From Virgisporangium aurantiacum (GTDB taxonomy: Bacteria; Actinomycetota; Actinomycetes; Mycobacteriales; Micromonosporaceae), in the NCBI RefSeq assembly GCF_016863635.1, contig NZ_BOPG01000112.1, positions 1-58,947 of the forward strand: a stretch of DNA of 58,947 bases, in the 5' to 3' direction. The notes under the pieces are model-generated. The model was not told where the DNA came from. It did no database searches and worked only from the letters and a program-made list of their open reading frames with translations. A program made the translations under genes and the position numbers. Positions 1-11,265 of the stretch are shown here, one piece after another (position 1 is the first letter of the stretch; every line of letters starts with the position of its first letter).

Positions 1-1
1 A

Positions 2-2632
<2,631 letters not shown>

Positions 2633-2635
2633 CGG

Positions 2636-4417
2636 TCAGAAGTTGCTGAGGACCGAGATGAAGGCGTCGTTGATGGTCGACGGGTCACGGGCGTCGTAGG
2701 CGCTGCCCTTGGCCGCCCGGGCGATCTGGCGCAGCGCGTCCAGGTCGGACCCGTCGCCGAACGCGATGGCGAACATCCGCACCGACAGTTCGAGCCGTTC
2801 GGCGTCGACGGCGCGCACCACGTCGGCGAGGTCTCCGCTGCCGGTGTTGTTCCCGTCGGTGAGCAGCACGACGGCGTTGATCCGGTCGACCGTCGTGCCC
2901 TCGTACACGAACTTGTGTGCGGCGCGTGTGGTCTTGTAGAGGTCGGTGCCACCACCGGTGTCGAGGTCGTTGATCTTCTTGGTCAACGTCGCCCGGATGT
3001 CACCGACCCGGCCGAACCCGACGCGTTGCCGGTACGACGGATCGCTGGAGAACGACCACAGCGCGACCTCGTCGTCGGGGTGCAGCAGCCCGATCCCTTC
3101 GATCGCGGCGCGTTTGGCGGCTTCGAGCTTGGTGCGCCCGCCGCCGGCCGACCCGTCCATCGAACCGGACACGTCAATGACGAGCAGGACCCTGGCCTTC
3201 TTGCGCAGGTCGTCCCAGCCCGACAGCATCGCGGCGAGCACCGACGGGGACGGCGGGGGCAGCAACGTGAGCTGCTGGTCGGCGCGCATGGGGAGGGTGT
3301 CGCTGAGCACCTTCGTGGGTTGGCCGTCGGAGTCGCGGAAGCCCACCTCGGCGAAGCGTTGCCGCTGCTCGGGCAGGCGGAGGTAGGCGAGGAAGTCGGC
3401 CGCCGCGGCCCGCTGGTCGGCGCTGGCGCCGGGCAGCACGACGTAGGGGTGGTCGAACATCAGCGTGCCGTCGGCCGGATGCACCGCGACCAGGGGCACG
3501 GTGGGCCGCCGGCCGGTGCCGATGCTCTTCGGGTCGGCGTCGGGCGCACCCGAGTTGTACAGGAAGGCGAGCTGCTCCTGCATCACGATCGCGCTCAGGT
3601 ACGACAACGCCTGGCCGCGCTGGTCGGCGTCGGCGAGGTTGGACAGGTAGCGCACCGCGTCGTCGGAGTAGTGCGCGACGCTCGCCTCGACGCCGCGGAC
3701 GAAGTCGACCGCCTTCGCCGACCGGACGTCGGCCTCGGACAGGTCGCTGGTCCGACCGGTCGCCGCGTAGTAGGTCGCGACCGTCGCGGCGAGCCCGGAC
3801 GTGGACCGGTGCGGGTTGTCCCGGCCCAGGGTGAACCCGCCCCACTCGGGATGGCCGTGCGCCGCCCACCCACGCCGATCCGATGACAGGGCGAGAACGT
3901 CGGCCCAGCCCAGCGTCTTTTCCGGCCAGCCGAGTGCCTCGGCCATCGGCCGCGGCATCGCGATGGTCAGCGGGCTCGTGGCCAACGACCGTGGGCCGTC
4001 CGGCGCGAGGACCGTCCGGCCACCGGTGCGCTCCTCGACGAGGCCGAGCCACAGCGACGACGACGGCGTCCACACCTGCGGCACCGGGGCGCCGTGCCGC
4101 CGCGCGTTCCAACCCGCGGTCACCGCGTCGGTCGCCTTGCCGGACGTCGTCTTGTGCACCGACACCGCCGCGCACCGGCCCTCGAAGGTGCGGCCGGCGC
4201 GGTTGTACCGGTACGCCAGGTCGAGGAGCAGGTCGCCCTTCTCGGTCGAGGAGTTGACCTCCAGCGGGACGCAGCCGGTGCGGCCGGCGGCGGTGTCCGG
4301 CTCCGCGGGCCGGTCCGGCGACGACGGCGACGGCGCGCAGCCCGCGACGAGCAGCGCGAGCGTCACCGCGGCCGTCACCGCGAACGCGACCGCCGGGCGG
4401 ACAGGTGTGGGAGCCAT
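2636..4417 (-). CDS. Lipoprotein with solute-binding-like and C-terminal von Willebrand A domain
   Basis: Predicted lipoprotein of 593 aa. A signal peptide ends in lipobox LVAGC with Cys27. Residues about 45-390 resemble an extracellular solute-binding domain (SBP_bac_11 type), and residues 408-593 form a vWA domain with an intact metal site (DVSGSMDGS, Asp415/Ser417/Ser419) and TDGNN. Such proteins display a metal-dependent protein- or ligand-binding domain on the outer face of the membrane; the partner is unknown. I chose ATG 4417 over the upstream TTG at 4444 because a TACCGT -10 hexamer lies 7 nt before it, which implies a leaderless mRNA. It converges on rpoB2 with 3 bp between stop codons. 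Confidence 0.88.
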   Translation of the reverse strand: MAPTPVRPAVAFAVTAAVTLALLVAGCAPSPSSPDRPAEPDTAAGRTGCVPLEVNSSTEKGDLLLDLAYRYNRAGRTFEGRCAAVSVHKTTSGKATDAVTAGWNARRHGAPVPQVWTPSSSLWLGLVEERTGGRTVLAPDGPRSLATSPLTIAMPRPMAEALGWPEKTLGWADVLALSSDRRGWAAHGHPEWGGFTLGRDNPHRSTSGLAATVATYYAATGRTSDLSEADVRSAKAVDFVRGVEASVAHYSDDAVRYLSNLADADQRGQALSYLSAIVMQEQLAFLYNSGAPDADPKSIGTGRRPTVPLVAVHPADGTLMFDHPYVVLPGASADQRAAAADFLAYLRLPEQRQRFAEVGFRDSDGQPTKVLSDTLPMRADQQLTLLPPPSPSVLAAMLSGWDDLRKKARVLLVIDVSGSMDGSAGGGRTKLEAAKRAAIEGIGLLHPDDEVALWSFSSDPSYRQRVGFGRVGDIRATLTKKINDLDTGGGTDLYKTTRAAHKFVYEGTTVDRINAVVLLTDGNNTGSGDLADVVRAVDAERLELSVRMFAIAFGDGSDLDALRQIARAAKGSAYDARDPSTINDAFISVLSNF

Positions 4418-4424
4418 GCGCCAA

Positions 4425-4430
4425 ACGGTA
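4425..4430 (-). promoter_or_regulatory. Probable -10 element (TACCGT) of the vWA lipoprotein gene
   Basis: The hexamer TACCGT (TANNNT type) sits 7 nt upstream of ATG 4417, the spacing expected for a leaderless actinobacterial transcript. It supports that start. Confidence 0.45.
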
Positions 4431-4457
4431 GGTACCGCCGTCAATGTCTCCGGCGCG

Positions 4458-7400
4458 CTACCCCAGAGTGTCGAGCCGGACGTCGTCGAACCGGACCTGC
4501 GCCGTCGACGCGTACAGGCCGACGCCGCCGCGGGTGAGCAACGGGTCCCGCGCGGTCAGCTGCGGCACGCCGTCGACGAGGAACGTCAGCGTGCCGCGGC
4601 GGGCGACCGCGGTGAACGTGTAGGACGTGCCGGTCGAGAACGCGAACGCCTTGTCGGCCAGCACCACGGGGGCGGCCTGCGTGATCAGGCCGCCCATCAC
4701 CCGCTCGATCCGGAGCCGGCGTTCGCTGCCGGCGTTGTAGGCGACGAAGCGGTACGCGTCGTTGGTGCCGAGCGTCCGCACCGTCAGCCCGGCCCGGGAG
4801 CCGGAACCCCACGCGACGACCTTCACCCGCGCCGACGCGGCGACATCGAACAGGTCGTTCTGCCGCCGTGACAGCACGAGCGAGTCGGCGGCGGACGCGT
4901 CGTCGGCGAGGAGTTCGCTGTTGTTGATGAGGAAGTAGCCGCGCCCGACCGACCACGTGTCGCCGTCGGCGACCTCGGTCACCAGGAGGTCGTCGAAAGA
5001 GGCGTCGCGACGCTGCGTGCCGAGACCGGCCGAGCCGATGAGGATGTCGGTGTCGTACGCGGTCAGCTTCGCCGCGCCGTCGACGAACAGCCGCAACGTG
5101 TTGCCGGTCGCCACCGCCTTGAGGGTGTAGGTGGTGTTGTGGTTCATCGTGAACGCCGTCGACGCCAGCACCGTGCTGGTGGGTCCGTCCGGACCGACGA
5201 AGTTCTTCACGATCTGGAGCTGGTTCGAGCCGCCGCCGGTGTAGTAGCGGAACTGGTAGTGGTGGTTCGCGTCCTGGTACCGCGCGTACAGGCTCACGCC
5301 GGTGGAGCTTCCGTTCGCGGCGACCGTGGTCACCTTCGCCTGCACGAGCAGGTCGGTCCAATGGGACGCGGTGAGTGTGCGGGCGTCGGCCTGCGCCGAG
5401 TTGGTCTGGCGGTACGTGCCGCCCTGCACCGTCCAGGTGCCCGCCTCGGGCGCCAGGCCGTCGGACGAGGAGTCGAACGTCCACGTGCGACTGGTCAGCC
5501 CTCCGATGTCGAACGCGTCGGTGAGCACGGTGGTGCCGGTGCCGGGCGGCGCCGGCGCGGTGACCGTGACGTGGTCGCCGGTGCGCGTGAACGCGACCGG
5601 CGCGCCGTTCAGCGTCACCGCGGTCGCGGCCGGCGCGTAGAGGGTCACGGTGCCGGGCAGCAGGTCGTTCGCGGCCAGCGCGAGCGTCGTCCCCTGGAAT
5701 GTCACGGACAGATCGGCGACCGGTGCCGACGCCCGGACGAGGTCGACTCCCCCGTCGGTGAGCAGCGATCCGCGCGCGACGTCGACCGAGACGAGCGCGC
5801 CCGCGGCGTCTCTCTCCACATAGGACACTTCGCCGTCGAAGCCGAACCCGCCGAACGACCGGGTCGCCGGCGTCGCCTCGTGCGACAGGTAGTAGGTGCC
5901 GGTGGTGCCGTCGCCGGGCGCGATCCGCAGCGCGGTCGCGGTGGTGGCCGCGACGCCGGTGGCGATCCGCGTGACGCTGACGTTCCGCGCGACGCCGGCC
6001 GGTTCCGGGTACAGCACGGTGTCGAACGACGTCGCGCCGACGGCCGACTTCGAATACGCCACGTACGGCGCCGGCGAGACCTGGTTCGGTTGGGGCGAGT
6101 AGTTCCCGTTGCGCACCTGCATCGTGACCGTCGACGGGTCGGCCGGAAGCACCGTCAGGTTCGCCTCGCCGGCGAAGTTGGTGCGGACCCGCTTGGTGGT
6201 GGCGTCGGTGGTGAGCGTCGTCGGCGGCACGTGCCAGAGCTGTTCGTAGGCGTTGGTGACGCCGCTGCTGCCACCGGTCATGAGGTCGGAGACGATCCAG
6301 AGGCCCGGCTTGACGAACATGACCTTCCGGTCGTGCTGGATCGGCGCGTAGTCGCGGTGCCGGCCGTGGTAGAAGTCGAAGCCGCTGTTGGAACGCCAGC
6401 TCACGTGCTTGCGCTCGATGTTCGCCTGCGGGTTGTTGTTCACCTCGACGGTGTTGTGCGCCTCGGTCGTCTCGCGCAGCCACACGCCGGGGCCGGTGGT
6501 GGCGTAGTCGTAGACGCCGGGATCGACCAGCAACCGCTTGCCGTAGGCGTACGCGACGAGGCTGAGGTCGTCGGGGTGGTTGTGCGAACCCGCGTACGAC
6601 GTGTCGGAGTTCTCCACCAGCAGGTAGTTGTCCCCGGGCGACCAGCCGGTGCGCATCGCCGCGTAGCTGTTGGGATGCAGCACCGACGTGGTGGTCGGAC
6701 GCGTGCCCGACGCGCCCTGCGACGCGATCCACGCGATGTCCGGCCGGTTGTAGTAGCCGGCGTAGTCGAGCAGCAGTTGCCGGTTGTTCGGCGTCACCGT
6801 GCTGCTGTCGCCGATCTGCGGCATCTCGAAGTTCGGCAGGCTCATGTAGGCGAGCGTCTCGGCGCCGCGCTCCAACTGCTGCGCGAGCGGCGCGAGCACC
6901 TGGTAGCCGTTCATCGCGCCCAGCTTCATCACGTTGTTCGCCAGCGCCAGCGCGTACGCGTGGTAGTTCTCGGTCGTCTCGCCGTTGAAGCCGTCGTTCT
7001 TGACGTTCCGGGACATGTACTTGTAGGTCGCGCCCTCGCCGCGCATCCGCCAGTTCGCGGCGTCCTTGAACTCGGGAAAGTAGACGCCCGCGGAGAAGAT
7101 GGACCGGGCGATGCTCATGTACCAGTTGTTGCCGCTGGTGCCCTCGATCGTCGCGTAGAGCCGGTCGGCCATCTGCCACGCGTACTTCAGCAGCGCGATG
7201 TTCGCGTTCGCGTCGTACACCGGGTCGGTGCGGAACGCGGCGAACCCGCTGAGCCAGGCGGTGAGCCGCTTCGCCATGTCGAGCCGGTTGCTGCCGGCGT
7301 GGTCCGGCTCCGGGCCGAGTCCGTCGTTGGTGTTGCCCATGTCCCGGATGAACTCGAGGGCGAACTTCAGCCACGTGTCGGCGTACACCGACCGCTTCGG

Positions 7401-7904
7401 GTCGCCGGCCGGCAGCGCGGTGTACGCCGGCACCAGCGACGAGGTCATGATGAGGTCGATCACGTAGTAGTGCGGGCCGCCGAACTCCGCCGGGTTCGAC
7501 GGGCTCCAGTGGTAGGACCAGTCGATGTCGCCGACCGGGAACGTGCGGCTCTGGCCGTCGTCCCACCGGAAGACGTAGTTGACGAGTTCGTCGGGTGTCG
7601 AGGTGAGCGGCGCGGTGATGGGCACGGTGCCGGACGGGAAGTAGACCGGGGTCGTCCGGGCCCGGTGGTACGCCAGCAGTTCGGTCTTCGCGCCGGCGTA
7701 GTCGCCCGCCTGCACCCGCGTGCGCACCGCGCCGAGGCCGGGGTGGTCGAGGTTCAGCTCCGCGAAGAAGGCCGCGTCGGTCATCGCGTTCGGGTCGGCG
7801 TAGGCCGCCGCGGGCGGGGACGCGACGGTCACCGCGACCAGCGTGGCCGCAGCGGTCGTCACCGCGGTGATTGCCGCGCGCAGCCGGGACACCGTGACGC
7901 GCAT
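4458..7904 (-). CDS. Secreted heparinase II/III-family polysaccharide lyase with C-terminal LamG-like domains
   Basis: Large secreted protein of 1148 aa. A Sec signal peptide ends near ASPPAAAYA. The first ~300 residues look like the alpha/alpha-toroid of heparinase/alginate-lyase-type enzymes. The middle part is the heparinase II/III beta-sandwich, with motifs NSDTSYAGSHNHPDDL, LLVDPGVYDY and AHNTVEVNN typical of this fold. Two successive jelly-roll (LamG/concanavalin-like) segments follow, each with TYTLKAVA/YTFTAVA and a FVDG strand. It should cleave an acidic or mannan-type polysaccharide outside the cell; the substrate is not deducible. ATG 7904 has a GGAGG site 5 nt upstream, whereas the GTG at 7922 lies in front of that site. 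Near a GH26 mannanase and a ROK regulator, it may belong to a polysaccharide-use locus. Confidence 0.85.
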   Translation of the reverse strand: MRVTVSRLRAAITAVTTAAATLVAVTVASPPAAAYADPNAMTDAAFFAELNLDHPGLGAVRTRVQAGDYAGAKTELLAYHRARTTPVYFPSGTVPITAPLTSTPDELVNYVFRWDDGQSRTFPVGDIDWSYHWSPSNPAEFGGPHYYVIDLIMTSSLVPAYTALPAGDPKRSVYADTWLKFALEFIRDMGNTNDGLGPEPDHAGSNRLDMAKRLTAWLSGFAAFRTDPVYDANANIALLKYAWQMADRLYATIEGTSGNNWYMSIARSIFSAGVYFPEFKDAANWRMRGEGATYKYMSRNVKNDGFNGETTENYHAYALALANNVMKLGAMNGYQVLAPLAQQLERGAETLAYMSLPNFEMPQIGDSSTVTPNNRQLLLDYAGYYNRPDIAWIASQGASGTRPTTTSVLHPNSYAAMRTGWSPGDNYLLVENSDTSYAGSHNHPDDLSLVAYAYGKRLLVDPGVYDYATTGPGVWLRETTEAHNTVEVNNNPQANIERKHVSWRSNSGFDFYHGRHRDYAPIQHDRKVMFVKPGLWIVSDLMTGGSSGVTNAYEQLWHVPPTTLTTDATTKRVRTNFAGEANLTVLPADPSTVTMQVRNGNYSPQPNQVSPAPYVAYSKSAVGATSFDTVLYPEPAGVARNVSVTRIATGVAATTATALRIAPGDGTTGTYYLSHEATPATRSFGGFGFDGEVSYVERDAAGALVSVDVARGSLLTDGGVDLVRASAPVADLSVTFQGTTLALAANDLLPGTVTLYAPAATAVTLNGAPVAFTRTGDHVTVTAPAPPGTGTTVLTDAFDIGGLTSRTWTFDSSSDGLAPEAGTWTVQGGTYRQTNSAQADARTLTASHWTDLLVQAKVTTVAANGSSTGVSLYARYQDANHHYQFRYYTGGGSNQLQIVKNFVGPDGPTSTVLASTAFTMNHNTTYTLKAVATGNTLRLFVDGAAKLTAYDTDILIGSAGLGTQRRDASFDDLLVTEVADGDTWSVGRGYFLINNSELLADDASAADSLVLSRRQNDLFDVAASARVKVVAWGSGSRAGLTVRTLGTNDAYRFVAYNAGSERRLRIERVMGGLITQAAPVVLADKAFAFSTGTSYTFTAVARRGTLTFLVDGVPQLTARDPLLTRGGVGLYASTAQVRFDDVRLDTLG

Positions 7905-7960
7905 GAGAGCCTCCGCGACCACCCAGGGTCCTTTTCGGGCCGGACCGTTAACGCGTCACC

Positions 7961-8653
7961 TTAATCGACGTCCGTCACTCCCGGCCAGTCCAGATAATCG
8001 ACGGCGGCGGCTTTTCGCGCGCCGTCGCGGAACCGGGTCTCCGCGCGCACCGCCAGGTCGAGCCATTCGACCAGCACGGACGGGCGGACCCGGACCAGGG
8101 CGCGACCGGCCGGCGGCCCGACGGCGACGGCGCGGCGCCCCGACCGGCGGAGGGTGGCCAGCATCTTGTGTGCCCGCTCGTCGAGGCCGCCGAACAGGAG
8201 GACGGTTTGGGTCCCGGCCGGAGCGTCGCGCCCGCGGACGAGCACGTCGAACCGGCGCTGGACGTCGTTGGCCAGCAGGCAGGCGCTCACGGCGCGGTCG
8301 GGGCACAGGACGTGCGCGGTCACCGGACGGATCGGCGGGTCCGCGCCGATCCGGCTGCGTTCGTCGACGAGGCCGGCGGGCAGCGAGCCGTGCACCTGCG
8401 GCCAGCGCAGCAGCATCGTCTCCCGGAAGTTCGGCGGGACGGCGCCGCCGCGGCCGACGGTGGCGGTCAGTTGCCCGAACGTGTACCGGAACAGGCCCTC
8501 GCCCAGCCACGCGGCCGCCCGTCGCACCTGGACGTCGGTGAGCCGCGACGCGTGGTCACGCGGTTCGAACACGAACTCCCGCCCGCAGCGGCCGCACCGG
8601 TGGCCGGACCGTTCGCGGTGCTTCACCGACGCCGCGCAGTGTGGACAGATCAT
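7961..8653 (-). CDS. Zinc-ribbon protein of unknown function, third gene of a coupled trio
   Basis: Protein of 230 aa starting with a zinc ribbon (CPHC at 3-6, CGRC about 20 residues later). The rest has no family I recognise. It parallels the upstream 291-aa neighbour: after the ribbon comes FRYTFGQLTATV (neighbour: FRVTSLQLQRDL), and later VLCPDRAVSACLLANDVQRR matches VLCPDPAVAACLWANEVGDR. The two are therefore paralogues; this copy lacks the membrane segments. The start ATG overlaps the upstream stop in an ATGA, so translation is coupled. Likely cytoplasmic. No function is claimed. Confidence 0.8.
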   Translation of the reverse strand: MICPHCAASVKHRERSGHRCGRCGREFVFEPRDHASRLTDVQVRRAAAWLGEGLFRYTFGQLTATVGRGGAVPPNFRETMLLRWPQVHGSLPAGLVDERSRIGADPPIRPVTAHVLCPDRAVSACLLANDVQRRFDVLVRGRDAPAGTQTVLLFGGLDERAHKMLATLRRSGRRAVAVGPPAGRALVRVRPSVLVEWLDLAVRAETRFRDGARKAAAVDYLDWPGVTDVD

Positions 8654-9525
8654 CCGCCCACCGGCCAGGTGAGGAACCCGGTGCGGCCGGCGTCGAGGTG
8701 CCGGCAGCCGAACCGCAGCACGGCCGCCAGCAGGTCGGCGGGGGAATCGTCGGGGGTCCGGTCGGACAGGTCGAGGACCGGCGCGGCGCGCGGCACCTCG
8801 TCCCGGGTGGTGACGACCAGTCCGCCGAGCCGGTCGCCGACCTCGTTCGCCCACAGGCAGGCGGCGACGGCGGGGTCCGGGCAGAGCACCGCGAACCGCA
8901 CCGGGTCCGGCGCCGGCGGCGGCGCCGTCCCGTGCTCGTCGACCAGATCGGTGGTGACGGTGTGGGCGACGGCAGTGAGCGCGGACCGCGTGAGGACGAC
9001 CTTCCGCCGGTCCGGAACCACCGCCCGCGCCAGCCTCCTCGACAGCCGCAGCACGAACAGCGGAACGACGCGGAAGAGCAGGTACACGAGGAATCCCAGG
9101 AACGTGAAGACGGGGACGCAGAACAGCACCAACGCGACCACGCCGCCGATGATGAGTTCCACGGGCAGCGCGTCGCGCCAGACCGCCACGGCCCACCAGT
9201 AACCGAGGGCCGTGGCCCCGACCGCCACCACGACCGGCGGGGCGGGCGGATGGGCGAAGTCGAAGTCGTCGTCCCACAACCGGGGTGGACGCTCCAGCGG
9301 GTACGGCCGCTTCCGCAGCAGGTCGCGTTGCAGTTGCAGCGACGTCACCCGGAACCCGCCGTCCCGGCCCAGCGCCGCGATCCGCTGGCGCAGGAACTCG
9401 GCGGGGAACGCCGTGTAGGCGACGCGCCGGTCGGTGACGAACAACCGCCGGCACTCCGCGCACTGCCCGCCGTGGGGACCGCGCCGGTGCCGGGGACACT
9501 CCGCCCGGCAGTGGGGGCACCTCAT
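8650..9525 (-). CDS. Zinc-ribbon membrane protein of unknown function, second gene of a coupled trio
   Basis: Protein of 291 aa. An N-terminal zinc ribbon (CPHC, then CAEC) is followed by a 60-residue soluble part, a block of two to three hydrophobic segments at about residues 100-165 (APPVVVAVGATALGYWWAVAV; LPVELIIGGVVALVLFCVPV; FTFLGFLVYLLFRVVPLFVL), and a C-terminal soluble domain shared with the 230-aa neighbour (VLCPDPAVAACLWANEV). Relative to that neighbour, the membrane block looks like an insertion. ATGA overlaps link it to both neighbours. A membrane-bound and a soluble form of one domain made from the same mRNA suggests a complex; this is inference. Confidence 0.8.
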   Translation of the reverse strand: MRCPHCRAECPRHRRGPHGGQCAECRRLFVTDRRVAYTAFPAEFLRQRIAALGRDGGFRVTSLQLQRDLLRKRPYPLERPPRLWDDDFDFAHPPAPPVVVAVGATALGYWWAVAVWRDALPVELIIGGVVALVLFCVPVFTFLGFLVYLLFRVVPLFVLRLSRRLARAVVPDRRKVVLTRSALTAVAHTVTTDLVDEHGTAPPPAPDPVRFAVLCPDPAVAACLWANEVGDRLGGLVVTTRDEVPRAAPVLDLSDRTPDDSPADLLAAVLRFGCRHLDAGRTGFLTWPVGG

Positions 9526-10010
9526 CCGAAGTCGTCCAGAAGGTCGTCCCGGTGGTCGTCGCCGGCCCGCACCAGATCGTCGGGCGGCTCGCGGTCCTCC
9601 CGCTCGCGGTCCTCCGGACGGCGGCGCAGCCGCTCCTCCTCGGTGGGGCTGAGCCACAGCGGCGGCGGACGCCTGGCGCTCAGCAGGGCGTACGACCCCA
9701 CCCGCACGAGCATCGCCGCCAACCCGGACGGCGAACCGGTGACGTTGAGGGTGCGCCGGCCGTCGTTCCACGCGGTCCACCCGAATCCGATGTCGCGGCC
9801 GTACACGACACGGCCGTCCAGGTGGCTCCGCTTCACCAGGCGCTCCCGCAGGGCCTCATCGGTGCCGTGATGCTGGCGGTTGTCGCGCCACCACACCACG
9901 CCGTCCGGGTCGCGCCACCGCCACTCCTTGACGCCGTCGGAGTACCGCCGGAACACCCCTCCGCCGGACAGCAGTTCGTCGACGAAGGTGACCTCCGCGT
10001 TCCGCGACAT
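9522..10010 (-). CDS. Hypothetical protein, first gene of the zinc-ribbon operon
   Basis: Protein of 162 aa without recognisable family. The N-terminal ~105 residues are rich in Trp and Arg/Asp (EWRWRDPDGVVWWRD, FGWTAWNDGRRTLNVTG). The C-terminal ~45 residues are highly charged and probably disordered. No signal peptide or membrane segment. ATG 10010 has a strong GGGGAAGG ribosome site just upstream. Its TGA overlaps the next start (ATGA), so it opens a three-gene operon with the two zinc-ribbon paralogues and probably works with them. Confidence 0.75.
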   Translation of the reverse strand: MSRNAEVTFVDELLSGGGVFRRYSDGVKEWRWRDPDGVVWWRDNRQHHGTDEALRERLVKRSHLDGRVVYGRDIGFGWTAWNDGRRTLNVTGSPSGLAAMLVRVGSYALLSARRPPPLWLSPTEEERLRRRPEDREREDREPPDDLVRAGDDHRDDLLDDFG

Positions 10011-10098
10011 CGGCCTTCCCCGGGTGATCGACGCCTGTGCGGCCCATCCTCGCGGTCCATGTCAAGGTCCGCGAGTTCAATAAATTAATAATCTAATG

Positions 10099-10128
10099 TT
10101 GACACGTCGACGTCGGTGACTGCATGCT
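10099..10128 (+). promoter_or_regulatory. Probable promoter of the mannanase gene
   Basis: TTGACA at 10099-10104 and CATGCT at 10123-10128 with an 18-bp spacer resemble a sigma-70 promoter. The predicted transcript would start around 10135, right at an inverted repeat. An AT-only patch (10078-10096) just upstream is striking in this GC-rich DNA. The rest of the 10011-10196 gap holds nothing else I can name. Confidence 0.45.
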
Positions 10129-10135
10129 GGCCGCA

Positions 10136-10169
10136 CGAGCACGCATTCGTCGCCGTCCATGCGTGCTCG
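10136..10169 (+). promoter_or_regulatory. Perfect 11-bp inverted repeat in the mannanase leader
   Basis: CGAGCACGCAT, 12-nt spacer, ATGCGTGCTCG. It lies at the predicted transcription start and 27 bp before the GH26 ATG. It may be a repressor operator (for example of the downstream ROK protein) or an mRNA hairpin. Confidence 0.6.
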
Positions 10170-10196
10170 AGCCCGCCCCCACCGGAGGTCCCCCGA

Positions 10197-11192
10197 ATGA
10201 GAATCCCCCGCCCCGTCCTGGCCGCCGGCGCCGCACTGGTGCTCGTCGGCGCCGGACTGCTCCACACCGCGACGAGCGCGTCGGCGTTCCCCGCCACGCC
10301 GAAGTCCACGGTCATCAACTACCTGCGGTCGATCACCGGCACGTCGATCGTCTCGGGCCAGCACAACAAGGAACCGGCCAACCAGCCCGGCCAGTACACC
10401 GCGCAGGCGCACGCCGTCACCGGCCAGTGGCCGGGCCTGTGGGGTGGCGACATGATGTTCCGGGCCACCGACATCGCCAACCGGCAGAGCGTCATCAACC
10501 AGGCCCGGACGGAGTGGAACAACGGCTCGCTGGTCGCGCTCACCTGGCACGCCTGCTCGCCGACCGTCGGCGCCACGTGCGAGTTCGAGGGCGGCGTGAA
10601 GACCAGCATTTCGGACGCGCAGTTCCAGCAGATCGTCACCCCCGGCACCGCGCTGTACACCACCTGGCGCAGCCGGATGGCGGCGGTCGTGCCCTACCTG
10701 AGGCAGCTCAACGACGCGGGCGTCCCGGTGCTGTGGCGGCCCTTCCACGAGATGAACGAGACGTGGAACTGGTGGGGCCACCGACCCGGCGCGAACGGCA
10801 CCGCCAAGCTGTACCAACAGATGCGCGACTACTTCACCGGCCAGGGCCTGAACAACCTGATCTGGGTGTGGAACGTGCAGGACAACCCCGCCGGCGGTTG
10901 GGGCGGCTACTACCCCGGCAGCGGCTACGTCGACGTCGTCTCGCTCGACGCCTGGTACAAGAGCTACCCGTCGGCCGCGGACTACCAGCAGCTCCAGTCG
11001 ATCGCGGCGGGCAAGCCGATCGCCATCGCCGAGATGGGCAAGGTGCCGAACAACAGCCTGCTGACGAGCCAGCCGCGGTGGACGTACTTCATGATCTGGT
11101 CCGAGCAGTTGCGCGGCAACAACACGAACGCCGAGATCCAGGCCGCCTACTTCCATCCCCGCGTCCTGAACCAGGGCGAGGTCCACCTCTGA
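10197..11192 (+). CDS. Secreted GH26 beta-mannanase
   Basis: Glycoside hydrolase family 26 endo-mannanase of 331 aa, hydrolysing beta-1,4-mannosidic bonds outside the cell. Signal peptide 1-30 (cleavage after TSASA). The GH26 catalytic residues are visible: acid/base Glu185 in WRPFHEMNE and nucleophile Glu279 in PIAIAEMG. There is no carbohydrate-binding module. ATG 10197 follows GGAGG by 8 nt and precedes the signal peptide correctly; the longer frame from 10116 is untranslated leader. The ROK regulator downstream is a likely controller. Confidence 0.92.
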   Translation: MRIPRPVLAAGAALVLVGAGLLHTATSASAFPATPKSTVINYLRSITGTSIVSGQHNKEPANQPGQYTAQAHAVTGQWPGLWGGDMMFRATDIANRQSVINQARTEWNNGSLVALTWHACSPTVGATCEFEGGVKTSISDAQFQQIVTPGTALYTTWRSRMAAVVPYLRQLNDAGVPVLWRPFHEMNETWNWWGHRPGANGTAKLYQQMRDYFTGQGLNNLIWVWNVQDNPAGGWGGYYPGSGYVDVVSLDAWYKSYPSAADYQQLQSIAAGKPIAIAEMGKVPNNSLLTSQPRWTYFMIWSEQLRGNNTNAEIQAAYFHPRVLNQGEVHL

Positions 11193-11208
11193 TCCGTGCG
11201 GGTACGGT

Positions 11209-11241
11209 AACGGCCTGGGCGGAACCGCCGCTCAGGCCGTT
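11209..11241 (+). terminator. Strong hairpin between mannanase and ROK genes
   Basis: AACGGCCTG pairs with CAGGCCGTT, and inside it GGCGG pairs with CCGCC across an AA loop. There is no T-run, so a GC-rich actinobacterial terminator or an operator for the ROK gene are both possible. Confidence 0.5.
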
Positions 11242-11265
11242 CGGAATCCGGAGACGACACGCTCC

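Noticed and set aside
5139..7964. 941-aa open frame opposite the heparinase-like gene
   Set aside because: Composition (Arg/Val/Gly/His repeats) is that of an antisense shadow; the minus-strand gene has a signal peptide, ribosome site and family motifs.
8653..9520. Upstream extension of the 230-aa zinc-ribbon gene to a 519-aa protein
   Set aside because: The first 289 codons are a shadow of the overlapping zinc-ribbon membrane gene; the CPHC start at ATG 8653 with ATGA coupling is convincing.
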